From: Candidatus Sericytochromatia bacterium
GTDB lineage: Bacteria; Cyanobacteriota; Sericytochromatia; UBA7694
Length of the DNA: 32,976 nt
Assembly (NCBI GenBank): GCA_015272195.1
Contig: JACYMC010000093.1
Location: 1 to 32,976, forward strand
Reading direction: 5' to 3'
Positions 15,970-23,614 of this stretch are shown one piece after another. A program made the translations under genes and the position numbers. The notes below the pieces were generated by a model that saw only the letters and a list, made by a program, of their open reading frames with translations, ran no database searches and was not told the DNA's origin. Position 1 is the first letter of the stretch. The number at the start of each line of letters is the position of its first letter.

Positions 15970-17040
15970 ATGCCTTATATGCAATATCTGTTGATTGCGC
16001 TGCTGGGACTGCTGAGTGCCTGTGGCGGTCGCTTGCCTGCGACAGAAAGCCAGGCCCGTTATGAGGCTCTGATTCTGTCACCTACCGAACGCGCGATTCT
16101 GGTGCTGGACCTGTTGACCCACCGTGTCAGGCGCCGCCTGGTTTCAGGCGATGTGCCCAGTGATCTGCTGGTGGGTTCAGGCGGGCGCATTTTTGTCAGC
16201 CACCGGCAGGAACCCGCTATTTCTGTGCTGCAACGCAACGATCCGGGCACCTGGTACCGCATTGGCAAGGTAGGGGCCGGGGTCACGCCAGGCCGCCTGG
16301 CCTGGAATGAAACCTGGCAGGAATTATTGGTGGCAGGAGAAGATCAGGCTTTGCTCAGCATCTATACGATGCCTGGCTTGCGGCGGCCTGTCCTCAGCCA
16401 GACCCTGCGGCTGGATGCGCGCAATAGTGCCCCGGCCGGTCTGGTGTTTTCACCGGAGCAGGACAGGCTCTATGTGGCCGGGGCAATACTGGAAGCCTTT
16501 GCCCGCGATGATACGGGCTATGTTTCGCTGCTGCGCCAGGTGCTGGGTGAGCCGGACCAGCAGCGTATCAGTGATATGCTCTATGCCCGTGAACATCTCT
16601 GGCTGGCTGACCAGCGCCAGGATCAGTTGCTGGTGGTGTCACCGGAAACCCTTGAAACGGTGCAGACCATTGAACTGAGCCAGCCCGGATACAGTGCCAT
16701 TTTTCCCGCCCGCATGGCTGTGAATCATACGCAGACCAAACTCTATCTGACGGGCAGTGGGGCCTCGGTGGTTCAGGTGATTGATCTGCAGGCCCGCAAA
16801 CATCTGCAAACCCTTTCTTTGCAGGCTGAGGCGCTGCGCTTTCCCGCGGGCAGCCCCTTCGGTATTGCGGTCAGTCCTGACGACCGGCGTGTGTATGTCA
16901 CGGCCCAATCCGGGCGAAATCTTGTTATTCTGGAAGCAAGCCCTGACGTTAGCGTCCCTGAGACCATTCTCCGAACCCTTGGAACAGCTGAATCAGAGGC
17001 TCTTTTGCCCCCTTTGGGCACAATTCGCATTTTTGAATGA
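15970..17040 (+). CDS. Lipoprotein with YVTN-like beta-propeller
   Basis: The 356-aa protein has a short signal and lipobox GLLSAC with Cys at residue 18. The rest is a propeller of the YVTN/6-phosphogluconolactonase-like type. Blade motifs include SPTERAILVLDLLTHRV, GLVFSPEQDRLYVAG, HLWLADQRQDQLLVVS, MAVNHTQTKLYLTGSGA and GIAVSPDDRRVYVTAQSG. It probably binds ligand or protein in the periplasm; no catalytic residues can be assigned. An earlier in-frame ATG at 15946 would put extra polar residues before the signal, so 15970 is preferred. The stop is 9 nt before dcd, suggesting coupling to nucleotide-metabolism genes that have no obvious functional link. Confidence 0.83.
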   Translation: MPYMQYLLIALLGLLSACGGRLPATESQARYEALILSPTERAILVLDLLTHRVRRRLVSGDVPSDLLVGSGGRIFVSHRQEPAISVLQRNDPGTWYRIGKVGAGVTPGRLAWNETWQELLVAGEDQALLSIYTMPGLRRPVLSQTLRLDARNSAPAGLVFSPEQDRLYVAGAILEAFARDDTGYVSLLRQVLGEPDQQRISDMLYAREHLWLADQRQDQLLVVSPETLETVQTIELSQPGYSAIFPARMAVNHTQTKLYLTGSGASVVQVIDLQARKHLQTLSLQAEALRFPAGSPFGIAVSPDDRRVYVTAQSGRNLVILEASPDVSVPETILRTLGTAESEALLPPLGTIRIFE

Positions 17041-17049
17041 GGTAACGCA

Positions 17050-17613
17050 ATGGGTATCAAATCCGACCGCTGGATTCGCACCATGGCCCAGGAGCACGGC
17101 ATGATTTCGCCGTTTGAAGAGAAGCTGGTCTGCAAAGGCAAGATTTCATATGGTCTTTCATCCTATGGTTATGATCTGCGCGTCAGCAATCGCTTTAAGA
17201 TTTTTACCAATGTCAACAATACGGTAGTCGATCCCAAGGCCTTTGATGCCAACTCTTTCATCGATTTTGAAGGGGATATCTGTACCGTACCCCCCAACTC
17301 TTTTGCCCTGGCCACTTCGGTGGAATATTTTAAGATTCCTGACAATGTCATCACCATCTGCCTGGGCAAGAGCACTTATGCGCGCTGCGGCATTATTGTG
17401 AATGTCACCCCTTTTGAGCCCGGCTGGGAGGGTTTTGTGACCCTTGAAATTTCCAATACCACGCCCCTGCCCTGCCGCATTTACGCCAATGAAGGCTTGT
17501 GCCAGGTGCTCTTTTTTGAAGGCGATGAGGCCTGCGAAACCACTTACCGCAGCCGGGAAGGCAAGTATCAGGCCCAGACGGGTATTGTGCTGCCGCGTAT
17601 TCTGGAAGCCTGA
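17050..17613 (+). CDS. dcd: dCTP deaminase
   Basis: The 187-aa enzyme deaminates dCTP to dUTP, the main route to dTTP precursors in many bacteria. Family hallmarks are plain: [10 protein letters not shown] at the start, [12 protein letters not shown], the nucleotide-binding [16 protein letters not shown], catalytic Glu in [11 protein letters not shown], and [12 protein letters not shown]. Length and sequence fit the monofunctional trimeric Dcd rather than the bifunctional dCTP deaminase/dUTPase. A GAGGTAA precedes the ATG. Its TGA overlaps the ATG of the next gene (ATGA), so the two are translationally coupled. Thymidylate kinase, which acts later in the same pathway, ends this operon. Confidence 0.97.
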   Translation: MGIKSDRWIRTMAQEHGMISPFEEKLVCKGKISYGLSSYGYDLRVSNRFKIFTNVNNTVVDPKAFDANSFIDFEGDICTVPPNSFALATSVEYFKIPDNVITICLGKSTYARCGIIVNVTPFEPGWEGFVTLEISNTTPLPCRIYANEGLCQVLFFEGDEACETTYRSREGKYQAQTGIVLPRILEA

Positions 17614-18584
17614 TGCATCCCCAGATCCGTGCCGTGCTGGAGCAACAGCGTTTTTTTAAGCTGATCTGTGGCGCCAGCTACCGCAATACGGCCTTTATCA
17701 GCACCCTGGCCCGGATTTTTGCCAGTGCCGGCGCCCATGTGATTGATGTGGGGGCCCGGCCTGAGCTGGTTGAAGCGGTCAAACAGGGGCTGGCGGCGGC
17801 TGAGTTGCCCCATCCCGATCTGCCGTTGATCATGGTCAGCGTGGGCGTCAGTCAAGATGCCCATTTTTTACGGGTCAAAAAAGATGCCTCCCGCTGTGTA
17901 ACACATGGTTATTGTGCCAACGCCTGCCCGCACGGGGTTTTTGTGCCTCGACCCGAAGGGGGGCATGATCTGCGCCTTGAAAACTGCCTGGGCTGTGACC
18001 ACTGTGTGATTGCCTGCCCTGAAGATGCGCTGACCCTGGTGCCCCGCGAACCTTTGGCTGAGCTGCAAAGCCTTCTGGGCGACTGTTTTGATGCCGGTGC
18101 ACGGGCAGTCGAGGTGCACACCGGTCATGGTGATCGTGAGGAGCTGCAAACCCTTTTACAGGCCCTCGCTCCCTGGCGGCAGCAGATTGACCTGCTGGCC
18201 TTCAGTCTGGGGGCCCATGGCCAGAGCGACGCTGAGCTGCTGGCTCTGGCCCGTGATCTTGAAACCTTGGCGGGCCCCGACATTCTGATTCAGGCCGATG
18301 GCCAGCCTATTTCGGGTCGCAAGGGCAAAAAGTCCACCTTGCCCTGTTTAAATCTGGCGCAGTACTTGCGCCAGGCAGGTCTGAGTGCGTATATTCAAGT
18401 GTCAGGAGGCACCAATAATCTGACCGGCCAACTGGCCCGTGAATTAGCGGTTCCGATTCATGGGGTGGGTATGGGAAGCTTTGCCCGTAAGCACCTGGAG
18501 CTGGAACCTGATGAGCCTGTCTTGAGTCCTGAACGTTATGCCCTTGCCCTGGATCGCGCCCGCGAGCTGGTACACTCAGTTTAG
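17613..18584 (+). CDS. ldpA: LdpA-like iron-sulfur protein
   Basis: The 323-aa protein resembles cyanobacterial LdpA, an Fe-S protein that affects circadian period according to light and redox in Synechococcus. The N-terminal FFKLICGASYRN and the AGAHVIDVGA..E element (residues 14-60) match that family. A ferredoxin-like insert follows: Cys at 95, 101 and 105 (last followed by Pro), then a canonical CLGCDHCVIACP at 125-136. The first site shows only three of four expected Cys, so its cluster may differ. The C-terminal half (LdpA_C-like) has KGKKSTLPCLN, QVSGGTNNLTG and GVGMGSFARKHL. It overlaps dcd by 1 nt and is 11 nt before ycf45. The circadian role is unlikely to carry over directly; redox sensing is the safer inference. 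Confidence 0.82.
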   Translation: MHPQIRAVLEQQRFFKLICGASYRNTAFISTLARIFASAGAHVIDVGARPELVEAVKQGLAAAELPHPDLPLIMVSVGVSQDAHFLRVKKDASRCVTHGYCANACPHGVFVPRPEGGHDLRLENCLGCDHCVIACPEDALTLVPREPLAELQSLLGDCFDAGARAVEVHTGHGDREELQTLLQALAPWRQQIDLLAFSLGAHGQSDAELLALARDLETLAGPDILIQADGQPISGRKGKKSTLPCLNLAQYLRQAGLSAYIQVSGGTNNLTGQLARELAVPIHGVGMGSFARKHLELEPDEPVLSPERYALALDRARELVHSV

Positions 18585-18595
18585 AAAGGATTGCT

Positions 18596-19987
18596 ATGGA
18601 ACTTATTGAGCAGCAAATTACCGACAACCTGGAAGAACTTCTGGTGCACCTCCCGGCCCAGATTGCCGATACCCTGCGTCAGGAAGACAGTCTTTCTGAA
18701 CTGCTGGAAGTCGTGCTGGACCTTGGGCGCGAACCCGAAGCCCGCTATCCGGGCCGCATCAAGTACCTCAGCAGCACGCCCGTGACCCAGGCCGATATTG
18801 ATCATGTGGTCGAGCACATCGGCGACTTTGGCGAAGACAATCGTGCCGGTATCGAGCGTACTCTGCACCGTATTTCCTGCATTCGCAACCGCCAGGGTAA
18901 AATCATTGGTCTGACCTGCCGTGTGGGCCGTGCCGTGCAGGGCACCATTGATATCATCCGTGATCTGGTGGAGTCTGGCCGCAGTATTCTGGCGCTGGGA
19001 CGACCAGGGGTGGGCAAAACCACCAAGCTGCGTGAAATTGCCCGCATTCTGGCTGATGATCTGCAAAAGCGCGTGGTGGTAATTGATACATCCAATGAAA
19101 TTGCCGGTGATGGCGATATTCCCCATCCGGCCATTGGCCGGGCCCGCCGCATGCAGGTGCGCACCCCCGCTGAACAGCATGCGGTGATGATTGAAGCGGT
19201 GGAGAACCATATGCCTGAGGTGATTGTGATCGATGAGATCAGTACCAAGGCAGAAGCCGATGCAGCCCGCACGATTGCCGAGCGCGGTGTGCAGCTGATT
19301 GGTACTGCCCACGGCAACAGCATTGAGAACCTGATTCTGAACCCCTCACTCAATGATCTGGTGGGCGGAATTGAAAGTGTGACCCTGGGCGATGAAGAAG
19401 CCAAGCGCAGAGGCACGCAGAAAACCGTGCTGGAGCGTAAGGCGCCGCCAACTTTTGATATTGCCATTGAAATTCAGGATCGCTATCAGCTGGCCATACA
19501 TCTGGATGTTTCTGAGGTGGTGGACCAGTATCTGCGCGGCAAGATGCCCGGCCCTGAAATCCGCTATATCGATGCAGAAGGTAAGGTCAAAAAGATCAAA
19601 GAGCAGCCTGCTGAAATTGATCGGCACATGGTCAACGTGACCGGCGAGCGCGAGAGCGTGATGCATATTTACCCTTATGCCGTCAGCCGCAGCCAGCTGG
19701 AACGGGTGATCAAAACCATGCGTCTGCCGGCCCGCGTCACCAAAAACATGGATGAGGCGGACGCTCTGATGCTCTTGCAGTCATATAAAAAGCACCGCAA
19801 GATCATTGATGCCGCCGGAGCCCGTCAGATACCGGTCTATCTGGTGCGCTCCAACACCATTTATCAGATCCAGAAGAGTCTGCGTCAGATCATGCAGCTG
19901 GATGCCGCCAGTGATGAAGAAGAGGATATGTTCCGGGAAATGGATGATCCCCATTATCTTGATCACGCGGCCTACCCGGACTTTTAA
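18596..19987 (+). CDS. Ycf45-like AAA ATPase (SpoIIIAA-related)
   Basis: The 463-aa protein belongs to the Ycf45/SpoIIIAA-like P-loop ATPases known from cyanobacteria and plastids. It has Walker A GRPGVGKTT at about 135-143, TSNEIAGDGDIPHPAIGRARR, Walker B EVIVIDEIS at about 208-216, and GTAHGNSIENLILNPSL. The later conserved region IYPYAVSRSQLERVI...YLVRSNTIYQIQKSL is also present. Cyanobacterial homologues usually continue into an R3H single-strand nucleic-acid-binding domain; here the protein ends in an acidic tail (DEEEDMF) and that domain is missing. GGA precedes the ATG. The stop abuts tmk with no gap. Cellular role is unknown; nucleic-acid remodelling is inference. Confidence 0.88.
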   Translation: MELIEQQITDNLEELLVHLPAQIADTLRQEDSLSELLEVVLDLGREPEARYPGRIKYLSSTPVTQADIDHVVEHIGDFGEDNRAGIERTLHRISCIRNRQGKIIGLTCRVGRAVQGTIDIIRDLVESGRSILALGRPGVGKTTKLREIARILADDLQKRVVVIDTSNEIAGDGDIPHPAIGRARRMQVRTPAEQHAVMIEAVENHMPEVIVIDEISTKAEADAARTIAERGVQLIGTAHGNSIENLILNPSLNDLVGGIESVTLGDEEAKRRGTQKTVLERKAPPTFDIAIEIQDRYQLAIHLDVSEVVDQYLRGKMPGPEIRYIDAEGKVKKIKEQPAEIDRHMVNVTGERESVMHIYPYAVSRSQLERVIKTMRLPARVTKNMDEADALMLLQSYKKHRKIIDAAGARQIPVYLVRSNTIYQIQKSLRQIMQLDAASDEEEDMFREMDDPHYLDHAAYPDF

Positions 19988-20614
19988 ATGCCCGGCGCTT
20001 TGATCACCTTTGAAGGGGGCGAAGGGGCCGGTAAGTCGACACAACTGCAATTGCTTGCGGAGCGGCTGAAAGCCATGGGTCAGAGCGTCTGCCTGACCCG
20101 TCAGCCGGGCGGTACGCCGCATGGCCGGCGCATTCGTGAGCTGATTCTGCAGCCTGTGGACGATGACCAGCTCTCAGCGCGCGCGGAGCTGTTTCTGTAT
20201 CTGGCCGATCGGGCCCAGCATGTCGATACGGTGATTCGGCCAGCTCTGGCACGTCGCGAAATGGTGCTTTGTGACCGCTATACCGATTCAACCCTGGCTT
20301 ATCAGGGCTACGGCCGCCAGCTGGATGTTGCGGAGTTAAAGCTATTGAACGAACGGGCGACAGGGGCTTTGCAGCCCGATCTGGTTTTTTGGTTGGACTT
20401 ACCGCCAGAACTGGGTCGGCAGCGTATTCTGGGCCGTCAGGCTCTGGACCGGCTGGAGATGGAAGCGCTGAGTTTTCATCAGCGGGTGCGTGCAGGTTAT
20501 GCCACTTTAGCTGCTGAAGCGCCGCAGCGCTGGGTGCATATTGATGCTTCCCAGAACCCAGAACAGGTCTCAGGTCAAATTTGGGCTGTGCTTGAACAGC
20601 GTTTACTGCGCTGA
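19988..20614 (+). CDS. tmk: Thymidylate kinase
   Basis: The 208-aa enzyme phosphorylates dTMP to dTDP. It shows the P-loop FEGGEGAGKST (residues 8-18), the DR-Y/F motif in LCDRYTDSTLAYQG (about 94-107), the RQPGGTPHGRRIR substrate segment and a LID region with RQALDRLE. Length is normal. The ATG directly follows the ycf45-like stop, so it relies on translational coupling or a ribosome-binding site inside that gene. With dcd in the same operon it supplies dTTP. Its 3' end overlaps the converging glycosyltransferase gene by 12 nt. Confidence 0.97.
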   Translation: MPGALITFEGGEGAGKSTQLQLLAERLKAMGQSVCLTRQPGGTPHGRRIRELILQPVDDDQLSARAELFLYLADRAQHVDTVIRPALARREMVLCDRYTDSTLAYQGYGRQLDVAELKLLNERATGALQPDLVFWLDLPPELGRQRILGRQALDRLEMEALSFHQRVRAGYATLAAEAPQRWVHIDASQNPEQVSGQIWAVLEQRLLR

Positions 20615-21754
20615 CAACGCTGTATCTGATAACTGTGGCGGGTTCATGTGGTATAGCAGACTTTCCCACTCCCAGACCCGCAGATCCCAGGTCAGACCGG
20701 TTTGGACTTTGGCAGCCTGTTCCAGGGCGTTGTCCAGACAGTCTGCCGGTGCATTAATCTGTTGTGTCAGGCAGTCTGCGACGCTTTGAGTAAAGCGCTG
20801 CAAAAAGTTTTCGGCAGGATCTGTACTGACCCAGTGCACCATATCATGGCAAAAATCCCAGAGACTGCTCTGTTCGGTTGCGATCAGCTGGCAGCCTGCG
20901 CCCAGCGCGTTAATCAGACGCAGGGCTTCGTTGTGGGGCGGCATCACGGGCTGAAGCATCAGATGACATTTCAGGATATCTTCAATATGGTTGGTCCAGG
21001 GGCAGGCGTCTTTGACCTGTATGCCGGGCATCTGACGGGCCTGCGCCAGCAGGGCCATGGCGTCTGCGTTGCTGTCTTCGGCTTTAAATTCAGGTGGCAG
21101 CATAATTTGCAGCTGCAAGTCTGAAAAACCGGCCTGCAGGGTTTCAAAACAGTTTAAAGTTTCAGCCAGGCCTGCTTCGGGTCTGGCCATAAAGCCCAGG
21201 GTCAGACGTTGATGGCGTATTTGGCCAAGCTCCTGGGCGCTGGCAAAGCGCTTGCGCAGGGTTCTGACGATTGCAGGTACAAAAAAGATCACTTTTTCGG
21301 GCGGTAGCTGGTACTGTTTCAGATAAGCGCCACGGAGGTTACCCGTCTCGCAGATAATGGCGTCAAAAGCTTGCTGCACTTCAGGTACTTTTAAAGGCAG
21401 CATCGCGATGTGCTCAGGCGGCAGATGGGTCCAGAGAATCAACTTGCTGCTTTGCGGCAAATGGGGCCTGATCTGGTGCACAGCCTGTAACGAGTCCAGG
21501 CAGATAATCGCGTCAAATGCTGCGGCCGGCCAAAAATCTTGCGGCTGATCCGGGATTTGCAGATAATCGATGCCATGGGCAGTGAGCATGTGCTCACGCT
21601 CGCTCATTACACTGACCTGGTTCGGGCGCACAGCCAGCGCCTGTGAAAGATACAGAAGATCAAGCTGAGAGCGACTCAGAATCTGGGTATACACACTGTT
21701 ACCCTGGTAGGCTGCTTCCTGAAAGTCAACCAGGCATATTTTTTGGTTCAGCAT
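20603..21754 (-). CDS. Glycosyltransferase-like protein (GT-B type)
   Basis: The 383-aa protein has the look of a family-4-type GT-B glycosyltransferase. The N-terminal half contains alternating strands such as FDAIICLDSL, KLILWTHLPPEH and AIICETGNLRGAYL. The C-terminal half contains LTLGFMARPEAGLAETLNCFE and a PPHNEALRLINALGAGCQLIAT segment that matches the acceptor/donor E-x7-E region (EALRLINALGAG) in weak form. Donor and acceptor are unknown. No signal or TM is seen. No good ribosome-binding site precedes the ATG. It is divergent from the sugar-nucleotide epimerase, so both may serve surface polysaccharide synthesis. Confidence 0.72.
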   Translation of the reverse strand: MLNQKICLVDFQEAAYQGNSVYTQILSRSQLDLLYLSQALAVRPNQVSVMSEREHMLTAHGIDYLQIPDQPQDFWPAAAFDAIICLDSLQAVHQIRPHLPQSSKLILWTHLPPEHIAMLPLKVPEVQQAFDAIICETGNLRGAYLKQYQLPPEKVIFFVPAIVRTLRKRFASAQELGQIRHQRLTLGFMARPEAGLAETLNCFETLQAGFSDLQLQIMLPPEFKAEDSNADAMALLAQARQMPGIQVKDACPWTNHIEDILKCHLMLQPVMPPHNEALRLINALGAGCQLIATEQSSLWDFCHDMVHWVSTDPAENFLQRFTQSVADCLTQQINAPADCLDNALEQAAKVQTGLTWDLRVWEWESLLYHMNPPQLSDTALSAQ

Positions 21755-21837
21755 ATTTTATATCAGGCACCGTGTTAAGATGAGTTCCGTCTTTACAATT
21801 ATACAGAAAATGGCATCAAAACGTAGGAGCGCATAAG

Positions 21838-22830
21838 ATGACACGATATGCTGCCTATCAGGAAAAGAATGTTTTGCTGGTTGGCGGTCTGGGTTTGATT
21901 GGTGCCAACCTTGCCATTCTGCTGGTTCAGCAAGGCGCTCGGGTGACGATTGTGGATAATTTTTTACCCGATCATGGGGCCAATCTCTTTAATATCGAAC
22001 CGGTTCGCGAGCAGGTGCATTTTCAATCGGCGGATATGCGCGATCCTGTGGCGATGCAGGCTGCGGTGCAAAACCAGGATCTTGTCTTTAATATTGCTGC
22101 TCAGACCAGTCACAGCGACAGCATGCACAACCCCTTGCTGGATCTGGATATCAATTGTAAAGGCAATCTGATCTTGTTGGAGGCCTGCCGTCAGCACAAC
22201 CCCACTGCGCGGATGGTGTTTGTGGGGACCCGCGCTTTTTATGGCACGCCGCAGACTTTGCCTGTCAACGAGCAGGCAGCGCTGCAGCCGCAGGACATCT
22301 ATGCGGTGAACCGGCTGGCTGCAGAACAGTACCATTTTGTTTATCAGCGCCATTATGGCCTGAGTGTGACCTCTCTGCGGTTGGGCAACCTGTTTGGACC
22401 GCGCTCTCAGATGAAACATCCCCGTTATAATGTGCTGAATTATTTTATTCGTATGGCTTTGGACGATCAGTGCATTCAGATTTATGGGGATGGTCAGCAG
22501 CAGAGAGATTATTTGTTTATTGATGATGCCTGCCATGCGCTGGCTTTGGCAGGTATTGTTCCTGCCGCAGTGGGTCAGGTCCTGAATATTGCTTCAGGCC
22601 AGTCTGTGGCCTTTAAAACCCTGATCGACACCCTGGTTCAGCTCTGCGGTCGGGGACGCTGGCAGCATGCCCCCTGGCCTGCGCAGGCGCAGGCTTACGA
22701 TGTAGGCGATTTTTGCACTGATATTTCGGCAGCAGCCAGGTGTCTGGACTGGCGTCCCACAACGTCATGGCAGGATGGCCTGGCACAGACGGTGGCTTTT
22801 TATCAGCAGCACCGCCAGCATTACTGGTAA
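21838..22830 (+). CDS. NAD-dependent epimerase/dehydratase (extended SDR)
   Basis: The 330-aa protein is an extended short-chain dehydrogenase acting on a nucleotide sugar. The NAD-binding GGLGLIG is at residues 16-22 and VDN (Asp 40) ends the second strand. NIAAQTSH follows the fourth, and the C-terminal part has GNLFGPRSQ, IYGDGQQQRDYLFIDD and VLNIASGQ. The catalytic Tyr is 155 in YAVNR; the usual YxxxK Lys is Arg 159 here, confirmed by the CGG codon. Thr 131 stands in the Ser/Thr position. AGGAG lies 8 nt before the ATG. Substrate cannot be named; UDP-glucose or CDP-paratose epimerase-like enzymes are the nearest in style. Confidence 0.88.
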   Translation: MTRYAAYQEKNVLLVGGLGLIGANLAILLVQQGARVTIVDNFLPDHGANLFNIEPVREQVHFQSADMRDPVAMQAAVQNQDLVFNIAAQTSHSDSMHNPLLDLDINCKGNLILLEACRQHNPTARMVFVGTRAFYGTPQTLPVNEQAALQPQDIYAVNRLAAEQYHFVYQRHYGLSVTSLRLGNLFGPRSQMKHPRYNVLNYFIRMALDDQCIQIYGDGQQQRDYLFIDDACHALALAGIVPAAVGQVLNIASGQSVAFKTLIDTLVQLCGRGRWQHAPWPAQAQAYDVGDFCTDISAAARCLDWRPTTSWQDGLAQTVAFYQQHRQHYW

Positions 22831-22834
22831 AATA

Positions 22835-22887
22835 AGCATAAAAATTGCGGCCGCAAGGCTGTAATCTTTATGCCAAAAATTTATGCT
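22835..22887. repeat. Repeated AGCATAAA/TTTATGCT elements upstream of the 22928 gene
   Basis: AGCATAAA (22835-22842) recurs inverted as TTTATGC (22867-22873) and TTTATGCT (22880-22887). A perfect 12-bp palindrome TTGCGGCCGCAA (22845-22856) lies between. No T tract follows. The arrangement could be an operator or a stem upstream of the beta-barrel gene. Confidence 0.35.
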
Positions 22888-22927
22888 ATGACATGTTCAA
22901 GATCAAGCTAATCAAAGAGGATAAACA

Positions 22928-23497
22928 ATGATGTACCGTAATCTGACGCTCGCGATCCTGACCCTGGCTGCAGTCAGTCTGATGACACTGCAGGCGGAGG
23001 CTTCCACCATGCCCAAGGCCGAAGCCAACCGCAGTTCAATTTCGATAGGATTGGGCCCCAGCTTTTCTTATGATGCGCTGATTGCACCCAGGCTGACCCT
23101 GGGCGGCTCCATTGGCTTGCCTTTTCTGGTTGAAGGGGGTAACAACGTTACGGGCCGTTATGATGTGCGCCTGACTTATAAATTTTTACAAGAAGGTGCT
23201 TTTTCGCTTTCGGGTATTTTTGGCGTCTGGGGCAACGTGCGTTTTGATGACACGTCGCGTTCCCGCTGGGCTGGTTTGGAATTGGGTGTGGGTCTGGCCT
23301 ACCGCTTTACACCCCAGTTGACGGGCCGTTTGAATATTGTGCCCGGCTTTTTCTTGCCTTTTGGTCCGGGACGCGTTGCCGACTATTATCCGCCGGCAGG
23401 GGGCTTTGAACTGGCTTATCAGTTTACCCCTACATTTGAGGGAACACTGGGCTATAACGGCCAGGGAGACGTTATAGGACTGCGCTTTCTGCTTTAA
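22928..23497 (+). CDS. Small outer-membrane beta-barrel protein
   Basis: The 189-aa protein has a signal peptide (residues 1-25, ending LQAEAS). About eight amphipathic strands then alternate hydrophobic and polar residues: SISIGLGPSFSY, YDVRLTYKF, WAGLELGVGLAYRF, LTGRLNIVPGFFLPF, GFELAYQF, GDVIGLRFLL. That size and pattern fit an eight-stranded barrel of the OmpA/OmpW-like kind; no specific family is recognised. AGAGG precedes the ATG by about 8 nt, and a second ATG follows directly. It forms a single transcription unit with the repeated elements upstream. Confidence 0.78.
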   Translation: MMYRNLTLAILTLAAVSLMTLQAEASTMPKAEANRSSISIGLGPSFSYDALIAPRLTLGGSIGLPFLVEGGNNVTGRYDVRLTYKFLQEGAFSLSGIFGVWGNVRFDDTSRSRWAGLELGVGLAYRFTPQLTGRLNIVPGFFLPFGPGRVADYYPPAGGFELAYQFTPTFEGTLGYNGQGDVIGLRFLL

Positions 23498-23503
23498 TAA
23501 AAT

Positions 23504-23552
23504 GTTGTAATTTAAGGGTCCTAAGCCTAATCTTAAGACCCCTTTAACGTCA
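23504..23552. other. Imperfect hairpin and possible promoter before the ATT-start gene
   Basis: AAGGGTC (23515-23521) can pair with GACCCCTT (23537-23544) with one bulged C, giving a weak stem after the beta-barrel gene without a T tract. Downstream, TTGATC (23555-23560) and an A/T-rich GATTATAAG (23579-23587) could form a promoter for the next gene; spacing is about 18 nt. Confidence 0.25.
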
Positions 23553-23614
23553 GCTTGATCTAAAATTGGCGATAATAAGATTATAAGCACTGTAGAGAGA
23601 GCAAGGTAACGGAA

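Noticed and set aside
22845-22856. Palindrome TTGCGGCCGCAA as a terminator of the SDR gene
   Set aside because: It has no loop of usable size and no T tract on either side.
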